From: Fulvia fulva
Lineage: Eukaryota; Ascomycota; Dothideomycetes; Mycosphaerellales; Mycosphaerellaceae
Length of the DNA: 64,000 bases
Direction: 5' to 3'
NCBI RefSeq assembly: GCF_020509005.1
Contig: NC_063019.1
Location: 682,001 to 746,000 of the forward strand
In this document: positions 42,650 to 54,660 of the stretch, one piece after another
How positions within the stretch are numbered: the first letter of the stretch is position 1
Layout of the letters: every line of letters begins with the position of its first letter
Translations under genes and position numbers: made by a program
The notes under the pieces: generated by a model
The model's input: the letters and a program-made list of their open reading frames with translations, nothing else
What the model was told of the DNA's origin: nothing
Databases searched by the model: none

Positions 42650-45600
42650 CTACTCCCCCCTTCCTAGCGACTACCTCGGATAGACGAGGAGTACGTACCG
42701 TACGTTCTAGGAGCGATAGCCATAGGGGTAGCTAGTATTCGTGTATCCTAGAACCTTCCTCTATAATAGGTACCCCTAGAGGCCGATATGTTCGCTTCGT
42801 AGTTAGGTTGCTATGCTACTCTATACCCTCGTAAGGCGGTAGTAGATAAGCTTCGGGGGATGCTTGACCGCGGATTTTGTAGCTAACTATTCCTTACGTT
42901 GTCCCGCTAGCTAAGGGCGTCTACTATGCCCTACAACCTAGTTGTTCCACCTCTCTTTCTATAGTTGCTCTACAAACGATTTCTTACCTTCCTATTATGT
43001 TACTAGCTATTCGTCCCTTACCCGGTAGTTCGGCTCGTTTCCGGGTCGAATGCCCCTATACGCTAGTACTAATTCGCGGGCCCTTACGACTGTACTAGCG
43101 ATGACCTTCTATACTAGGTACTATGCCGACTTGCCTAAGTAGGAGGTCTGTAGTCCCTAGATGTATAGGTCGATCGGCGGTATAGCGGTCTCGTGCTTAA
43201 GTATCCTCGTTAGTATCGACTTATATGCCCCGGTGACCTTTCTTAGGCATTAGTTTTAGATCTTTACTAACGGCGCGACAAGCCCCTTTAATAGATAGGC
43301 CCTCTCGCCTAAGTACTATACTTAGCTACTATAGGTAAGGACTAGCCGTATAATAGCCGTATATCGAAGTCGTAACTACCGAAAGTCCGCCCCCTATATA
43401 GACGTAGTGAGCATCTAGTATAATACTATATTCTATTTAGCTTTCCGTAATATTACCTATACATACTTCCTCTACCGTAGCGCCGGGTCTACCTATAGTC
43501 CGAGGATCCTAAGCTAATTTGCCGGGTTAGTCGTATACCCCTATATTTAGATAGAAGCTTATATATTATAGAACTGTAGCCGGCGCGTAAAGTGTATTAG
43601 ATTGTACTTTTCTGGGGTAAACCGAGCCCCGTGCCTCCTAGCCTAGTCCTCGTAGATCTTGTGCTTCTCTTCTAGTAGCCTATAGTTCTCCTTAGTCGAG
43701 GAAGACTACGCTAGGATGTTTATATCGTCTACGAAGCCGCTCGCAGCGGTGTTCTAGGATTCTAGGGCTGGGAGTAGCGTCGCTATAAAGAAGAGGAACA
43801 GAATAGGTGCTAGCGATAAGCCTTACGGGATTCTAGTATAGACTACTTAAAATAGGCTTCTATACTAGCCGACTAGGATCGACGTACTACGGTTTTGGAG
43901 GTAGGACCGTACGAAGTTAACAAGCTACTTAGGGAGTCCTTTCGACCTTAGGATATAGAGTAGCCGCGGGTATAACACGTAGTCGAAGGCTCCCGATATG
44001 TCTAGGCTAAGTAAGGAAGCCACCTTGTCCCTATTCTTATACTAGATAGCCTTTACCTAAGAGGTAATAAGTTCTATCGCGGATAGCGTCGATCGCTATA
44101 GGCGCGCACCTATCTAGGTGTCCGGGAGTAGGGAGTGTTCCTCTACCGCCTCGGAGAGTCTCGTTATAACTAGCTTCTTAAGAGCCTTCCTAAGAGTATT
44201 AAGGAGCGCAATTAGGCGGTACGACTTCACCTACGTATAGTCTTCCTTCTACGGCTTACGTAGGACCACTGTCGTCGATTCTTTAAAAGCTATCGGGTGG
44301 TACCCGGTCTATAGGCAGGCGTTGAAGATCGCTATAACTACTAGGGCTAGTTGATCTCTACACTTCTTTAGTAGCTCGTTTGGGATCCTATCCGGCCCCG
44401 GGGCTTTCTTCGCCGGCAACTTCCTTAGTATAGCGGCAACTTCTCCCTCGGACACCTCCTATTAGACCGCGATACTAGGGGCTAGGGGAGTAGAGCTGTT
44501 TATGTCGCTTAGATCAGCCTCGACTAGGGGCGGGAAGAACTTACTAGCTAGTAGACGCGCCTTGGCCTCGGGGTCGCTAACCGGGCCACTAGGCGATTAT
44601 AGCGCTAGGATAGAGAAGGAGGGGCCCTGTGTAGGGTCCTATCGGGCCTATTTCGCTAGCTTCTACATCCTCTCTAGCTTGCCGGCGATTTCTTCTACTA
44701 TAGCCCTCTAGCCGACTGCTTTCTCCCTTCGTATTATAGCTTTCTTCTGTTAGTATACCTCCCTATATACGTTCTAGGCCTCCTCGCTATAGCTGCTCGT
44801 CTACACCCGGCGGGCTCTCCTTACTTCTCTTACTACCGTAGTACACTCCGGCGTCTAGTATAGTTTAGACTATATCGTTAGTTAGGCAAGCGGAACGTAA
44901 AGTGAGGTCGCTTTATTATTTCGTCTATCAACCCCTAGACTACTTCGTCTATCTCGTCTTTACTATTGTATTGCTACTACGCGATCTGGACTAGCCTCTT
45001 AGAGTTATCGAGGTACGCCTAGATGTTGGCCTAGTAGGCCTTTCCCTAGTTTAGCTTAGGGGCTCTCGCTAGTATACGTTATATCTATGTCGTAATAGAG
45101 GTCCTAACTAGTATGTGGTCTAACGACGCCTCGAGTTCATGTTCGATCCTATAGTAGGTTACCGTGTAGTAGTGGCTATCTAAGATCTAGGAGAGGTCGA
45201 TCGTGCCCTAGAGTCCCCCTCTCTTCTAGGTACCTAGGTCCTTCGGGGTATTAAGGGCAATTACGTTACTCGCCATCAAGTCGAGTACTTCGTCGGCTAT
45301 AGGGTGCGGCTATATAAGGCTTTCCTAGGAAGGGTAGTGTATATTAAAGTCTCCTACTACGATGTAGCACCCTTATCTCTTAAGCGTACTGTCTAGGTGT
45401 CTATAGCCCCCTAGGTCGCGGCTAGACCTCGAGGCTAGCGGTTATATATATAGGTTGTATATCTAGGTGCTACCTACGTAGAGGGAGGTAATATCGCCCC
45501 CGCCTTCTTCGTCTACGTAGTATACTACCTCCTAGTCGGATTCTAGTATGTCCTTGCTGACATAGAAGCACGTACGGGGTCTACCGTCGCCTCGTAGGCA

Positions 45601-45860
45601 TGTCGTATAGCCTAGTGACTTGTAGGTCGTTAGTCTCTTATAGTGCGGGTTAATCTATAGCTCCTGGATTATAAGGACGTAGTGGACGCGCGGGTCCGCC
45701 TCGTATAGGAAATAGTTCTAGACTATATCCTTGCTATAGTTGACGTTATACTAGATAATACTAAGCGTGTCGAGGCTAGTTATAGGCATCGACAATCATT
45801 TCCTCTATATCGTCCTATATCCTACTGCCCTATACGTCCTAGTCTACGCCTATCGGCTAT
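42650..45860 (-). pseudogene. LINE B ORF2: endonuclease and reverse transcriptase (RIP)
   Basis: The minus-strand translation starts near 45860 with the endonuclease: QNYFLYEADPRVHVLIIQEL near 45680-45740, GDFNIHY near 45344-45360, and SLDHILVRTS near 45115-45145. RT follows with a KAPGPDRIPN-like block near 44380-44410, an IPxGLSLAPILFLFF block near 43780-43840, and GFVDD near 43725-43740. The thumb and C-terminal region run toward 42650. Several TAG/TAA interrupt it. Confidence 0.75.
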
Positions 45861-45869
45861 ATACTAAAG

Positions 45870-47090
45870 GGGTTCCGGGCCTAGTTAGATTCCCTCGCCG
45901 TAGCTAGTAGAGTACGTAGCCTCCCGTACGCCCTAGGTTACGTATCCTTTATATCGTTCTCGGCCCTAGGGCGCTTATACCCGACCGCCGCTAGTTAGTT
46001 CCGGTATAGGCTAGCCTTACGGTCGCCGTAGAATCTTAGGGCGACGGTTCTGTTTGTGATTGCCGTGTTTTTCGCTAGTTTCCGCTATAGGCATTCCGCA
46101 CTATACGATAGGTAGTGCCCCGGACAGTTCGCGTACCGTCTCGTAGTCGATGTATAGTCCCTAGATATATAGTCTCCTATATAGTTCGAGTAGGCCTACT
46201 TGTTTGTGTACGTATAGGTTTAGTGTCTATACTGTTAGTATTTGAAGCATTAGAGGACACGAAAGGATAAGGAGTGCTTTTCTACTATCTTAAGGCTATA
46301 TTGCTAGACTAGGCCTTGTTCTATCGCTAGATCCGCCGCTTTCGCGTCTTATAGCTATACTATTAGCGCCGAGGCCTTCTTACCTTCTAGCCATTTCCTA
46401 TAGAGCCAAGTCGCCTTCTAGATTAGAGAGTTAAGAGTGACCGGGTTGTCCTCTTAGAGAGCGCGTAGGTGACCCTAGTTAGTTAGGTCAAACTCCTTAG
46501 GTATATCGTGGACTAGGATCGTGAATTGTTTCGTTAAGACCTTCGCTAATGCCGCAACCTTAGATGCCTACTATAGCTATGCCTCTAGGTACCTCCTAGC
46601 AGTAGTAGAGCTAGTATAGATCTATAGAGTACCGTTAGACTATTAGTTCACTACGACCACCCCTAGTTAGTTAATTCGTTAGGCGAGCTCCTTGTTCGAT
46701 AGCTTCGTAACTTCGGCCTAGTCTTCCTTTGCTATAATACGGATCGTAACTACATCGTACGTTAGGCGGGGGCCTAGTATTAATGCCGCGACCGATACCT
46801 AGCTATAGGGGTGTTAATTCCGAGTGGCCTTACTAATCGCCTAGGACGTCGTCCTCATTTCTTGTTACCCTCGGTAATACGACAGTACAAGCGCCGTACG
46901 TAGCTAAGTGATCATTACCTATAGAGACCGGTAAGGGAGCTAATCGTTAGTTTCTATACTTTTTGCGTCCTCTATAAGTTGCTACTAGTTGTCTTAGGGG
47001 GGCTTCGCCTATAGGGCCGTAGGCGCCGTTAGTGCCGTAGCCTAGGCTACTATTGCCTAGGAGTTGCCTAATGTAGCTAGGCACCTCCGC
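45870..47090 (-). pseudogene. LINE B ORF1 with zinc knuckles (RIP)
   Basis: The minus strand reads EDQAEVTKLSNKELAQRI, FTILVHDIPKEFDL and ALIVxLxDAKAADLAIEQGL, ending in FRVLQCFKY and a cysteine-rich zinc-knuckle area (46060-46250) with several Cys to Tyr changes. The layout (coiled N-terminal region, central RNA-binding-like fold, zinc knuckles) suits a Tad1/I-type ORF1. Confidence 0.65.
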
Positions 47091-47110
47091 GGCGTTTAGA
47101 GCTGAAGAAA

Positions 47111-49860
47111 CAGGGTGAAGAGAGCTTTAAGCTATCTAGATTAAGTGAGGTAGAACTCCCTCAGTCCTAGGGGCAGTGGCCTGCTTTATATATCGTTAGA
47201 ATAGCCTTAATAAGAGCTTTCGAATGTGTCTTGTTTTGGCGTAGAGATCGATAAGCGTTTTTTTACCTCGTATATATCGGTGTTCTATCTATATTATATA
47301 TACTTTATAGCCCTTCCTCCGGCTTATACGCTAAAGTACTTCTATATTAATAGGCTTGATGTCGATCTCCGGCTTAGTCTTAACCTTCGGTTCTTTCTTC
47401 GTTCGACGCGCTAGGCGCTTAAGTATTTTAACTCTATCGGCGGGTAGTAGCTAGCGGACGTAATAAGACGGTTCCGGTTTATCGTAGATATCGACGGTAT
47501 GTCGTATTACTACCTTCGTCGTATACGTCTCCTATACTACTATAGGTTCGTCTTTATTCTCTACGTAGGGCTTGACGTAATTATATAGAGATTAAGGTCG
47601 CGAACTCTCTAGTACTAGTATCTCGGTCTAAAGAACGCCTATTAGTATAATACCCTTATCATTAATAGACTATACGTATACTAGTTCAGTTCCGAGTGTA
47701 TAGTTCTGTCGACAATATAGTAAGAATAGGGTAATAGTTCCTAACGTATAGTAGAACGTAGGTTAATACTCGTTATACTAGGGACGGCCGAGGACTCTAT
47801 CGTATTCTAGTAATACGTAGTAGCTAGACCTAGTCTCTACGTAGTTACCGATCTAAATCCATACCGTTGTTCTATAAGTAATAAGGTTACTAGTAGGTCG
47901 GCTATCTACTAATATTAGCCCTAACGGATTAGGTAGCTATATTATATTAAGGTTGTTCTTATACTTAAAGTTAATATTAAAGTATATAGAGTTAGTACTA
48001 TTATTATAAAGGGTTTAAGTAGGGATCTTTCTATTTACTATATATAGTATAACTAGATAAGAAGCTATTACCGGATTGTGCTTATCTCTAGAGTAGTTTA
48101 TAGCTAGTAGGGAGTGTACCGATATACTCAAAACCTTGCCTCTCTTAGGAGGTCTATATTTATATTTATACTTTTTCTCGTTTTCTCGTAACTTAGATTT
48201 TCTACTATCTTATCTATAGAAGCGTACTAAGTAGTCGTGCCTTCCGTAGACTTAGTAAGACTAGGGATTTTTAAGTCGATATAGGTCTATAAACCGTTCT
48301 TTAACTAGCTCTAGACGTTCTAAAGGGAGTCCTTTATAGTACGGTACTTCGAGGCTTAGAGCTTAGCTTTAGTAGTACGCTACTACTCTTAGAACTTAAT
48401 ATAGTCGCTCTTTAGGTCGAACTTAGTACGGGCCTTTAGCTCGTTAGAGGACTTGATACTAGTAGTTATATCGGCGTCGTAAGTCGTATATACGGAGATA
48501 GGGTTACTATCTAAGTCGGTACTCGGGCAATTCTTCCTACCCTTACGACTATTCTTACGGCCCTTATTACCGTCGTCCTCGTCGTCTAATAAGTCCGATA
48601 AATCCGGGTCCGACTTCTTCTTATTAGGTTTGCATCTATTTTACCGACGCTCTAGTAACTCTTTAGACTCGGTATACTAAGGTAGTAGGTCTTACTTTTC
48701 CTTAGACCGGCTACGGTCTATCTCTTACTTCTTAAGCTTAGTAATACGCTTCTCGGCTACTACGAGCTTAGTCTCGGTCTCTACTAGCTTACTCTCCGCT
48801 ACCTTATACTACGTACGATACACCTTCTTTATATCTTTAGCCCTCGTAAGCTCTTCTAGGTCGATAACGATAGTGTTATTACGCTTAGCGAGCTCCTCCT
48901 TTAGTCGCGTAACCTCCTCTTCTAGGGACTATCTAGTCGCCTATTCCGTATCGATTATATCCTCGAGTCGGTCTATCTAGTCCTTAGCATCTTACGCCTT
49001 ACGGAGGTTAATACGGTTAGCTATATCGAGCGTAGTATTAAGTATATACGTACGTCGGTAATCGGACTCGATATTATAGAGGGTCTTATAGATCTACTAG
49101 GGATGATTATTGACCGTCTTCTTGAACTTGTCTATATTCAACCCGTTTAACGAGTCGAAGGCTTCCTAGAAGTTGTCGATAGTAACCCCCCTCTTCCTCG
49201 GTACCTTAGTACCCTTATCTTCTATCTTATTCTCGATAAACTCCGCCCTATATAGGTTAGTCAAGTTTAGCTCTATCTCGACCTCCTCTTCCTTAATCGC
49301 CTTAAGTTAGTCGAATACCTTCTTATACTACTTACGGTACTAGTTATTCTCGTCGGGGAGCCTATTTACGATATCCTTTTCACGTCCTTAAGTCTATATT
49401 GCCGGGTTCGCGCTATCGTTATTAGGTAGATCGGATAGTAGGGTAAAGAAAGATAATCTATTAAGGGACGCGCGATAAACGCGTCTATTAGTATTCTCTA
49501 CACTTACGCCTAGTACGCCGGTACCGGTCTGTCTCGCTATTATTACTATATTGGCTATAATCTACTTTAAGGTACGACTTAGTAAGTACGATACCTAATC
49601 TTAGTACTTCCTCGTATACTATCGCGGTCTCTCTATAATCTCCCGAATATAGCTTCTTGTATCTCTCTATACGTTAGTAATAATCTATTCGAAGTGTTAT
49701 AAGTAGGTATAAGTACGTAGTCGGGTAAGGTACAAGTCGAATAGATGTTCTATCTAAGGGAGGCGCGGAGGGCGCGAGCGTTATATACGGGCGCTAAGCC
49801 GCTAGTCGGATTAGTTAGCGGGCGCGAGGTCTAGGTACGTACCCGCGGGTTTAAGTAAAT
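47111..49860 (-). pseudogene. gypsy gag-protease remnant (RIP)
   Basis: Minus-strand reading through stops. A Lys/Glu/Arg-rich, coiled-coil-like gag occupies about 48540-49700. A protease-like C-terminal part near 47620-47950 has GLILVDSRPTSNL and ILVLESSRP. There is no RT. The 49700-49860 segment may be its LTR or leader. The layout resembles the remnant at 1-2867, but I could not show that they are the same family. The small open frame 47226-47414 on the plus strand is a shadow. RIP is near saturation. Confidence 0.45.
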
Positions 49861-49904
49861 ATACGCCGGTACGGTAACGCCTCGACACGGAGATATATAA
49901 GAGT

Positions 49905-50330
49905 AGCTATAGAGTACTCTAATGCTTTAACTACTAATAGTACGGACATATCGCCCCGAAATATACGGAGAAGACCCTAAAGTACCTATACTACGTAGGC
50001 CTATACTACGGAAAGTAATGCCTACGAGAAGAAGTAAGGTACGTATACTATAGCCGGAAACACCTAACGTACTCGAGCCAATTCCTAACCCGGATCGCCG
50101 CGAAAGGGAAGGCTAACTAAGTACGAATAACGACCCTAGCGAGGTACCCTACCCCGTAGTAAGGTAGCGCTTAATATAAAGGCTTTAAGGCGGTAAAAAG
50201 AAAGAGAACGGAGGGGGTAACAAGGGGCACCCTACCGAGTACGTACCCGCCGCTAGGACGGCTAATAGGGCTAAATAGGGCGGTAAACGAGATAGGATAG
50301 ATACGGATTTTTAGAACACCCCTACCGGCC
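49905..50330 (+). pseudogene. LINE C ORF1 zinc-knuckle end (RIP)
   Basis: Parallels LINE A 20720-20880. The zinc-knuckle block (49930-50030) has most Cys codons changed to Tyr; then comes a basic tail, RKHLTYSSQFLTRIAAKGKAN. The reverse-complement copy at 62760-63000 is almost identical. Confidence 0.6.
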
Positions 50331-50389
50331 GAAGGCCTACTAACCTAAGAGGAAGATATAATAACCGTAGGTACTACCTAAGCCCGGAG

Positions 50390-52530
50390 CACCCCTATAG
50401 ACATTATCCTAGCTAGCCCTTAATAGTAGTATAGGACAACCTTACTATTATATAGTATAACGTTAATAAAAGTAAAGATAAGGTCTAACTCTACTTTCTA
50501 TAAGAACTCGACTACTAAAAGCACTATATCGTAGCGCTATAGGAACCTTAGACTAACCTATATATAAGCAAACCGGTAACCTATAACGACTAACGATACT
50601 ATACGGTAATCGGTAGGGGTATAGGACATACCCTAAGAATATATACCTACGTAAGTAAGGCTATTAGTATAGAAGTATAGAAGGTCGTACTATAGCTAGA
50701 GGGCTACTAGGGGGACATAAAGACAGTCGAAATAGCAATAGGCTAGGGAACCGTCCGAATCTATAACGTCTATAACCCTCCCCTATAAGGACGAACGAGT
50801 AGAGACCTAGGAACCCTAGCTATACTAGACCGGATACTCGAACAAGGGGATATATACTAAGTCCTAGTAGGCGACTTCAACCTTTACTACCCGTAATAGG
50901 GTCTAGACTTCACCCCCCTATACGTATACCTAGGAGGCAAGTTACTAGAAATCACCGCGAGCCGCGATATAGAACTAGCGACCCTAAAGGGCATAGAGAT
51001 ATAGAAGGCGAGATAAAGCGTAAGTACGATTAACCTATACTTCCTCTCGAGAGAGCTAGTAACGAGACTAGACAAGTGCCGCCCGAACCTCTTACTCGAA
51101 GTAGGATTAGACTACATCCCGATCTAGACAATAATCGAGGTAGGAGTCGAGGAGGAACCTATAGCGGAGCTACGCCTAAACTAGAAGAAGGCCCCGTAGG
51201 AAGAAATCCGAGGTGAACTAGCGGTACGACTATACGATAATAGAGCAAATACGGGACTAGAAGTAGGAATAGAAGTAGAATAAGAAGCCGAGCTCGATAA
51301 AGAAGCCGAACGGATAACGATAGTCGTATAGGAGGTAGCTCGTTAGTATATACCCTATATTCGACCTTCTTAAAGACAGAAGCTATTCTAGACTCCGGCG
51401 TATACGGAAAGGGTAAAGGAGGCGAGGAGAGCTAGACGAGAGTAGACGAAGGAGTATATATAAGCAATATAGGACGTATACTAAAGGGCTAGCTAAGCTA
51501 AGAAAGCCTAGATACGTCGGGACAAACAGCTAGACTAGAGAACGACGGTAGGGCTCGTAATAGAGAATCCTAACTAGATATAGCGACTAGCGAGGTAGGC
51601 GAGAGCTAGAGGGATAGAGAAGACGCCTTACTTTCCGCCTATAGTCGATATAACGGGGACGCTAAAGTTAACGCTGGAGGTAAAAACAAAGGCGTTTACG
51701 GACTACTTCTTCTTAATATAAGTCGACGCGGACCTAACGGATATAGTAGGCACGTCGTACCCGGAACTACGAGACATATACTAGATAGTCTAGCTAGGCG
51801 AGGTTAAGGCCGTAATAGGACAGCTTAAGGGAAGAAAGGCCCTAGGGCCCGACAAAATCCTAAACCTCCTACTAAAGGAATATAAAGAGGAAATCGCCCC
51901 GAGCCTAGCTAAGCTCTTTACTACTTGTCTACGGAAAGGCTACTATCCGAAGCCGTATAGAGACTCCCTAATAGTAGTTATCCGGAAGCTATAGAAGGAA
52001 GACTATAATAGGCTTAAGTTATATAGACCGATTACGCTCCTAAATATAGTAGGAAAGATCCTAGAGAAGGTAGTAGCCTAGAGACTTATAAAACTAGTCG
52101 AGGAGAACAATATCCTCCCGGAGACATAGATAGGAGGGAGAAGTAACCGCTTAACCCTTACGGTAATAGAACTAATAACCGAATAGATCTAAACCCTCTA
52201 GTACTATAGACGGAATAGAATAGTATCGCTACTCTCCCTAGACATCTCCGGAGTATTCGATAACGTCTCCTACGAAAGACTACTCTATATACTCCGATAG
52301 AAGGGAGTCCCCGTATAGGATACGAAATTTATATACTCCTTCCTTAAAGAGAGGACTACGAGAATAGTCCTCGGGAGGTATAAATTCGATAGGGTATACG
52401 TAGAGACCGGAATCCCCTAAGGATCTACGCTATCCCCGATCCTATTCCTAATCTTTATAGCCGACCTCATCCCCTTACTTACGTCCCCTTAGACTTCGGC
52501 GTTAGGCTTCGTAGACGATATAAACATCTA
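50390..52530 (+). pseudogene. LINE C ORF2, endonuclease and RT up to the active site (RIP)
   Basis: The endonuclease has GDFN at 50870-50881 and a related LDYIP-like late motif near 51100-51120. RT has GRKALGPDKILN near 51830-51870, YRPITLLNIVGKILEKVV, IPxGSTLSPILFLIF near 52410-52460, and FVDD at 52508-52519. Chimera 2 interrupts the frame a few codons after FVDD. Confidence 0.75.
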
Positions 52531-52532
52531 AG

Positions 52533-52546
52533 CCTAGTCTATAATA
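52533..52546. repeat. target-site duplication of chimera 2, left copy
   Basis: CCTAGTCTATAATA, identical to 60339-60352. Confidence 0.9.
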
Positions 52547-52892
52547 GATAGATATTTCATTAAGCTGTTATAGTGCCCTTTAGCCTATGTAGCTATACTA
52601 TCTTGTTTTCGTAAATATAGAGGGGAAACCGTGTTAGTGAAAACCCCTCCTCCTTCCCGCCTGTCTTTTCCTCCTAGTTGTTGTCTTAATTTTCCCTTAT
52701 TAGGGGTACGCTAGTGTTATAGGCCTGCCCTAATAACTACCCTATCTATAACCCCCCTAGTTTCCGCCTCTTGTCTATCTACTCCTCCGTCTCGCTAGCG
52801 AGAGTAAACTACTAGAGGTATCCCTACTATAGTATCTACCGAGAGATTCGGCGAATGTTACCTTTGTCCCTAATAATTGACTTATAGTCTCT
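52547..52892 (-). mobile_element. LINE A 3' end within chimera 2, distal part with tail
   Basis: Reverse complement of about 31755-32100, including the end of ORF2, the 3' UTR and tail. RIP is strong but not complete. It continues across Gypsy 4 at 59189. Confidence 0.8.
52888..52892. repeat. TSD TCTCT of Gypsy 4, left copy
   Basis: TCTCT, repeated at 59184-59188. LINE A at 31745-31765 contains the uninterrupted target. Confidence 0.9.
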
Positions 52893-53412
52893 TGTCATAG
52901 TCTCCCTATAGAGAGTATAGAAGGTAGGGACAGAAGAGCCTCAGAGTGCTCAGAAGTCGTTAAGAAGTGACAGTCTAGCTTGGTATAAGAGCGCTAAGAA
53001 TCATATGCCCCGTAATATTCACTACGGGACCTAGCCCTCCAAATTCACCCCTCTACCAAACCTTGACAGATTCACTTCGGCTCGTGACTATGTGACTCAC
53101 GGCACTCCCGCGAGCACCCGCGACTACGCTAGACCCTGGAAGAAGTACGTGGAAGACTCGGAACGTAGGGCAGGTTAGAATAAGGTTTTAAGCAAAGCTA
53201 CTAAGCGCGGCTTCGTACGGGTTAGCCCTATTAATGCGGGGACACGCACTCGCGAGGGTCGCGTATAAATATCTAGCCTTCCCTAGGCCTCTCTTACTTC
53301 CTTCGTCTTTTGTTTTGTGTAGCAATTATACTATACCCTTTTGTATCTACACTTCGCACCTATATTCTCGCTTTCACCCTTATATCTTATAGGCCAGGCT
53401 CTCGCCCTGACA
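52893..53412 (+). repeat. 5' LTR of Gypsy 4
   Basis: 520 bp, TGTCATAG to CCCTGACA. It differs from the 3' LTR mainly by C/T and G/A changes. Contains a TATA box at 53264-53270. Confidence 0.9.
53264..53270 (+). promoter_or_regulatory. TATA box in the Gypsy 4 LTR
   Basis: TATAAAT in GCGTATAAATATC, conserved in the other LTR at 59035-59041. It would place the transcript start about 30-40 nt downstream, near 53295-53305, just where the candidate self-priming sequence begins. Confidence 0.65.
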
Positions 53413-53424
53413 TCACAAAAGACT
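53413..53424 (+). promoter_or_regulatory. candidate self-priming PBS of Gypsy 4
   Basis: Immediately inside the LTR the strand has ACAAAAGAC (53415-53423) and no TGG start as for a tRNA 3' end. Its exact complement GTCTTTTGT lies at 53305-53313 in the LTR, at the expected transcript start. This is the arrangement of Tf1-type self-primed elements. Confidence 0.5.
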
Positions 53425-53439
53425 AACAAACCGTCAACC

Positions 53440-54660
53440 ACTCGAGTCATCCTTATAGGTGACTACGCTACCGATAGAGGTGTTAACCTCGACAACTAAG
53501 ACACTCTATTCCACTTCAGTAAGTGGACTAACATCCCCTTCTCGAACGCCGCTACCTTCGGTGCCTAGGCAAACGCTAACCCCGACACCGCCTACGCTCT
53601 TATCAACCGCACCGTCTCCTCTTTCCGCGAGACCGCCTAGCAGGTCGAGCAAGCAAACAACTAAGCAACATACCTTTAAGGTATTGTGAACACCTTCTAG
53701 AACCTCGCCCCGTACGCCGACGATAACCGCCGCTAGCACTTCTCTAAGAAGGTTAACGACCTAGACGAGTTCGACGGTAACAAGAGCAAGTTTGAGGCAT
53801 TTGAGACACAGCTCACTATCAAGCTGTTGGCTAATGCCGACCACTTTCCGTAAGAGAAGGACAACGTTACGTACGTCTTCTCCCTCCTTCGGGGAGACGC
53901 CGCGGCTTAGGTACAACACTATATCGACAACGCTACGTAGACTATCGGCTGCCCGGACGTCCTCACCTTAATACAGGACCTCCGTGCTGCCTTTAGTGAT
54001 CCAGACCGTAGAGCTACCGCCTAGAACGCCATCTACAACCTCCTCTAGAAGAACAAGAGCTTCGCCGAGTACCTCGCGGCCTTTAACCGCGACATCGGGT
54101 TCACCGGCTATAACGAAGAGACCAAGAAGAGCACTCTCCGCCGTGGTTTGTTAGTAGAGCTTCTTCGAGCCCTCGAGGACAAGGACGTCGGTACTATAAG
54201 CTTCCGTAAGCTCGTCGAGACCTACTAGCGCCTCGACTCTAACATGAAACACACCGCCTCTCTCCTCGCTTCCCGTTCTTAAGGTCGTTAGCCTCGTGGT
54301 CCCGGAAGCCACTTCGCTGCTCTACTAGGCGCCGCCGCTCCTACGGCTCTCCCTCCCGTCTCTATAGGTGACGCTATAGATCTTAGCGCTAGTGCCGCCG
54401 TCCCTCGAGTCTAGGGCCTCGTTAACGGTAAGCTTACTCCCGAAGAGAAGCTTCGCCGTCGCTAGGCCGGACTCTACACCTACTACGGCGGTCTAGGCCA
54501 CATCGTAGCTAACTGTCCGTAGCTCGCTACCCGTAACGCCCGCAACCCGGTTCGCGGCGCTGTCGGCGCTATCGAGCCTACTCCTACTGCTCCCGCTAAG
54601 TAGGAAAAAGCCTAGGTCTTCCTCATCGACGCGATGAAGACCAAGAATAACGTTTACCGA
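53440..54660 (+). pseudogene. Gypsy 4 gag (RIP stops)
   Basis: Reads EFDGNKSKFEAFETQLTIKL near 53770-53830 and VFSLLRGDAA near 53870-53910, the classic gypsy gag fold. A long helical middle part follows, then a zinc-knuckle-like TYYGGLGHIVANCP near 54475-54525 (two Cys now Tyr). Stops are TAA/TAG at Gln or Trp positions. The open frames 53459-53689 (+) and 53506-53739 (-) are in wrong frames. Confidence 0.75.

Larger units (their letters stand above)
42291..47110 (-). mobile_element. LINE B, near full length (Tad1-like), RIP
   Basis: On the minus strand from about 47110 (ORF1) to a tail at 42291-42309 (TATC repeats seen as GATA). It contains ORF1 with zinc knuckles, then an AP endonuclease and RT. 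The 5' end is uncertain; similarity to ORF1 fades near 47090. Less completely RIP-affected than LINE A: scattered TG/CA survive, for example near 43740-43800 and 45120-45200. Confidence 0.75.
49861..52546 (+). mobile_element. LINE C, 5' part (ORF1 end, endonuclease, RT), RIP
   Basis: A Tad1-like LINE on the plus strand, resumed at 60353 after removal of chimera 2 (TSD CCTAGTCTATAATA). The left edge is about 49861, where the sequence meets the gypsy remnant; the paired copy at 61806-63169 shows that the family extends at least a little further 5'. Confidence 0.75.

Noticed and set aside
47226..47414. Small plus-strand open frame rich in Tyr/Phe, possibly a membrane peptide
   Set aside because: It lies antisense to a degraded gypsy gag-protease; the aromatic bias is what TpA-rich RIP sequence gives.
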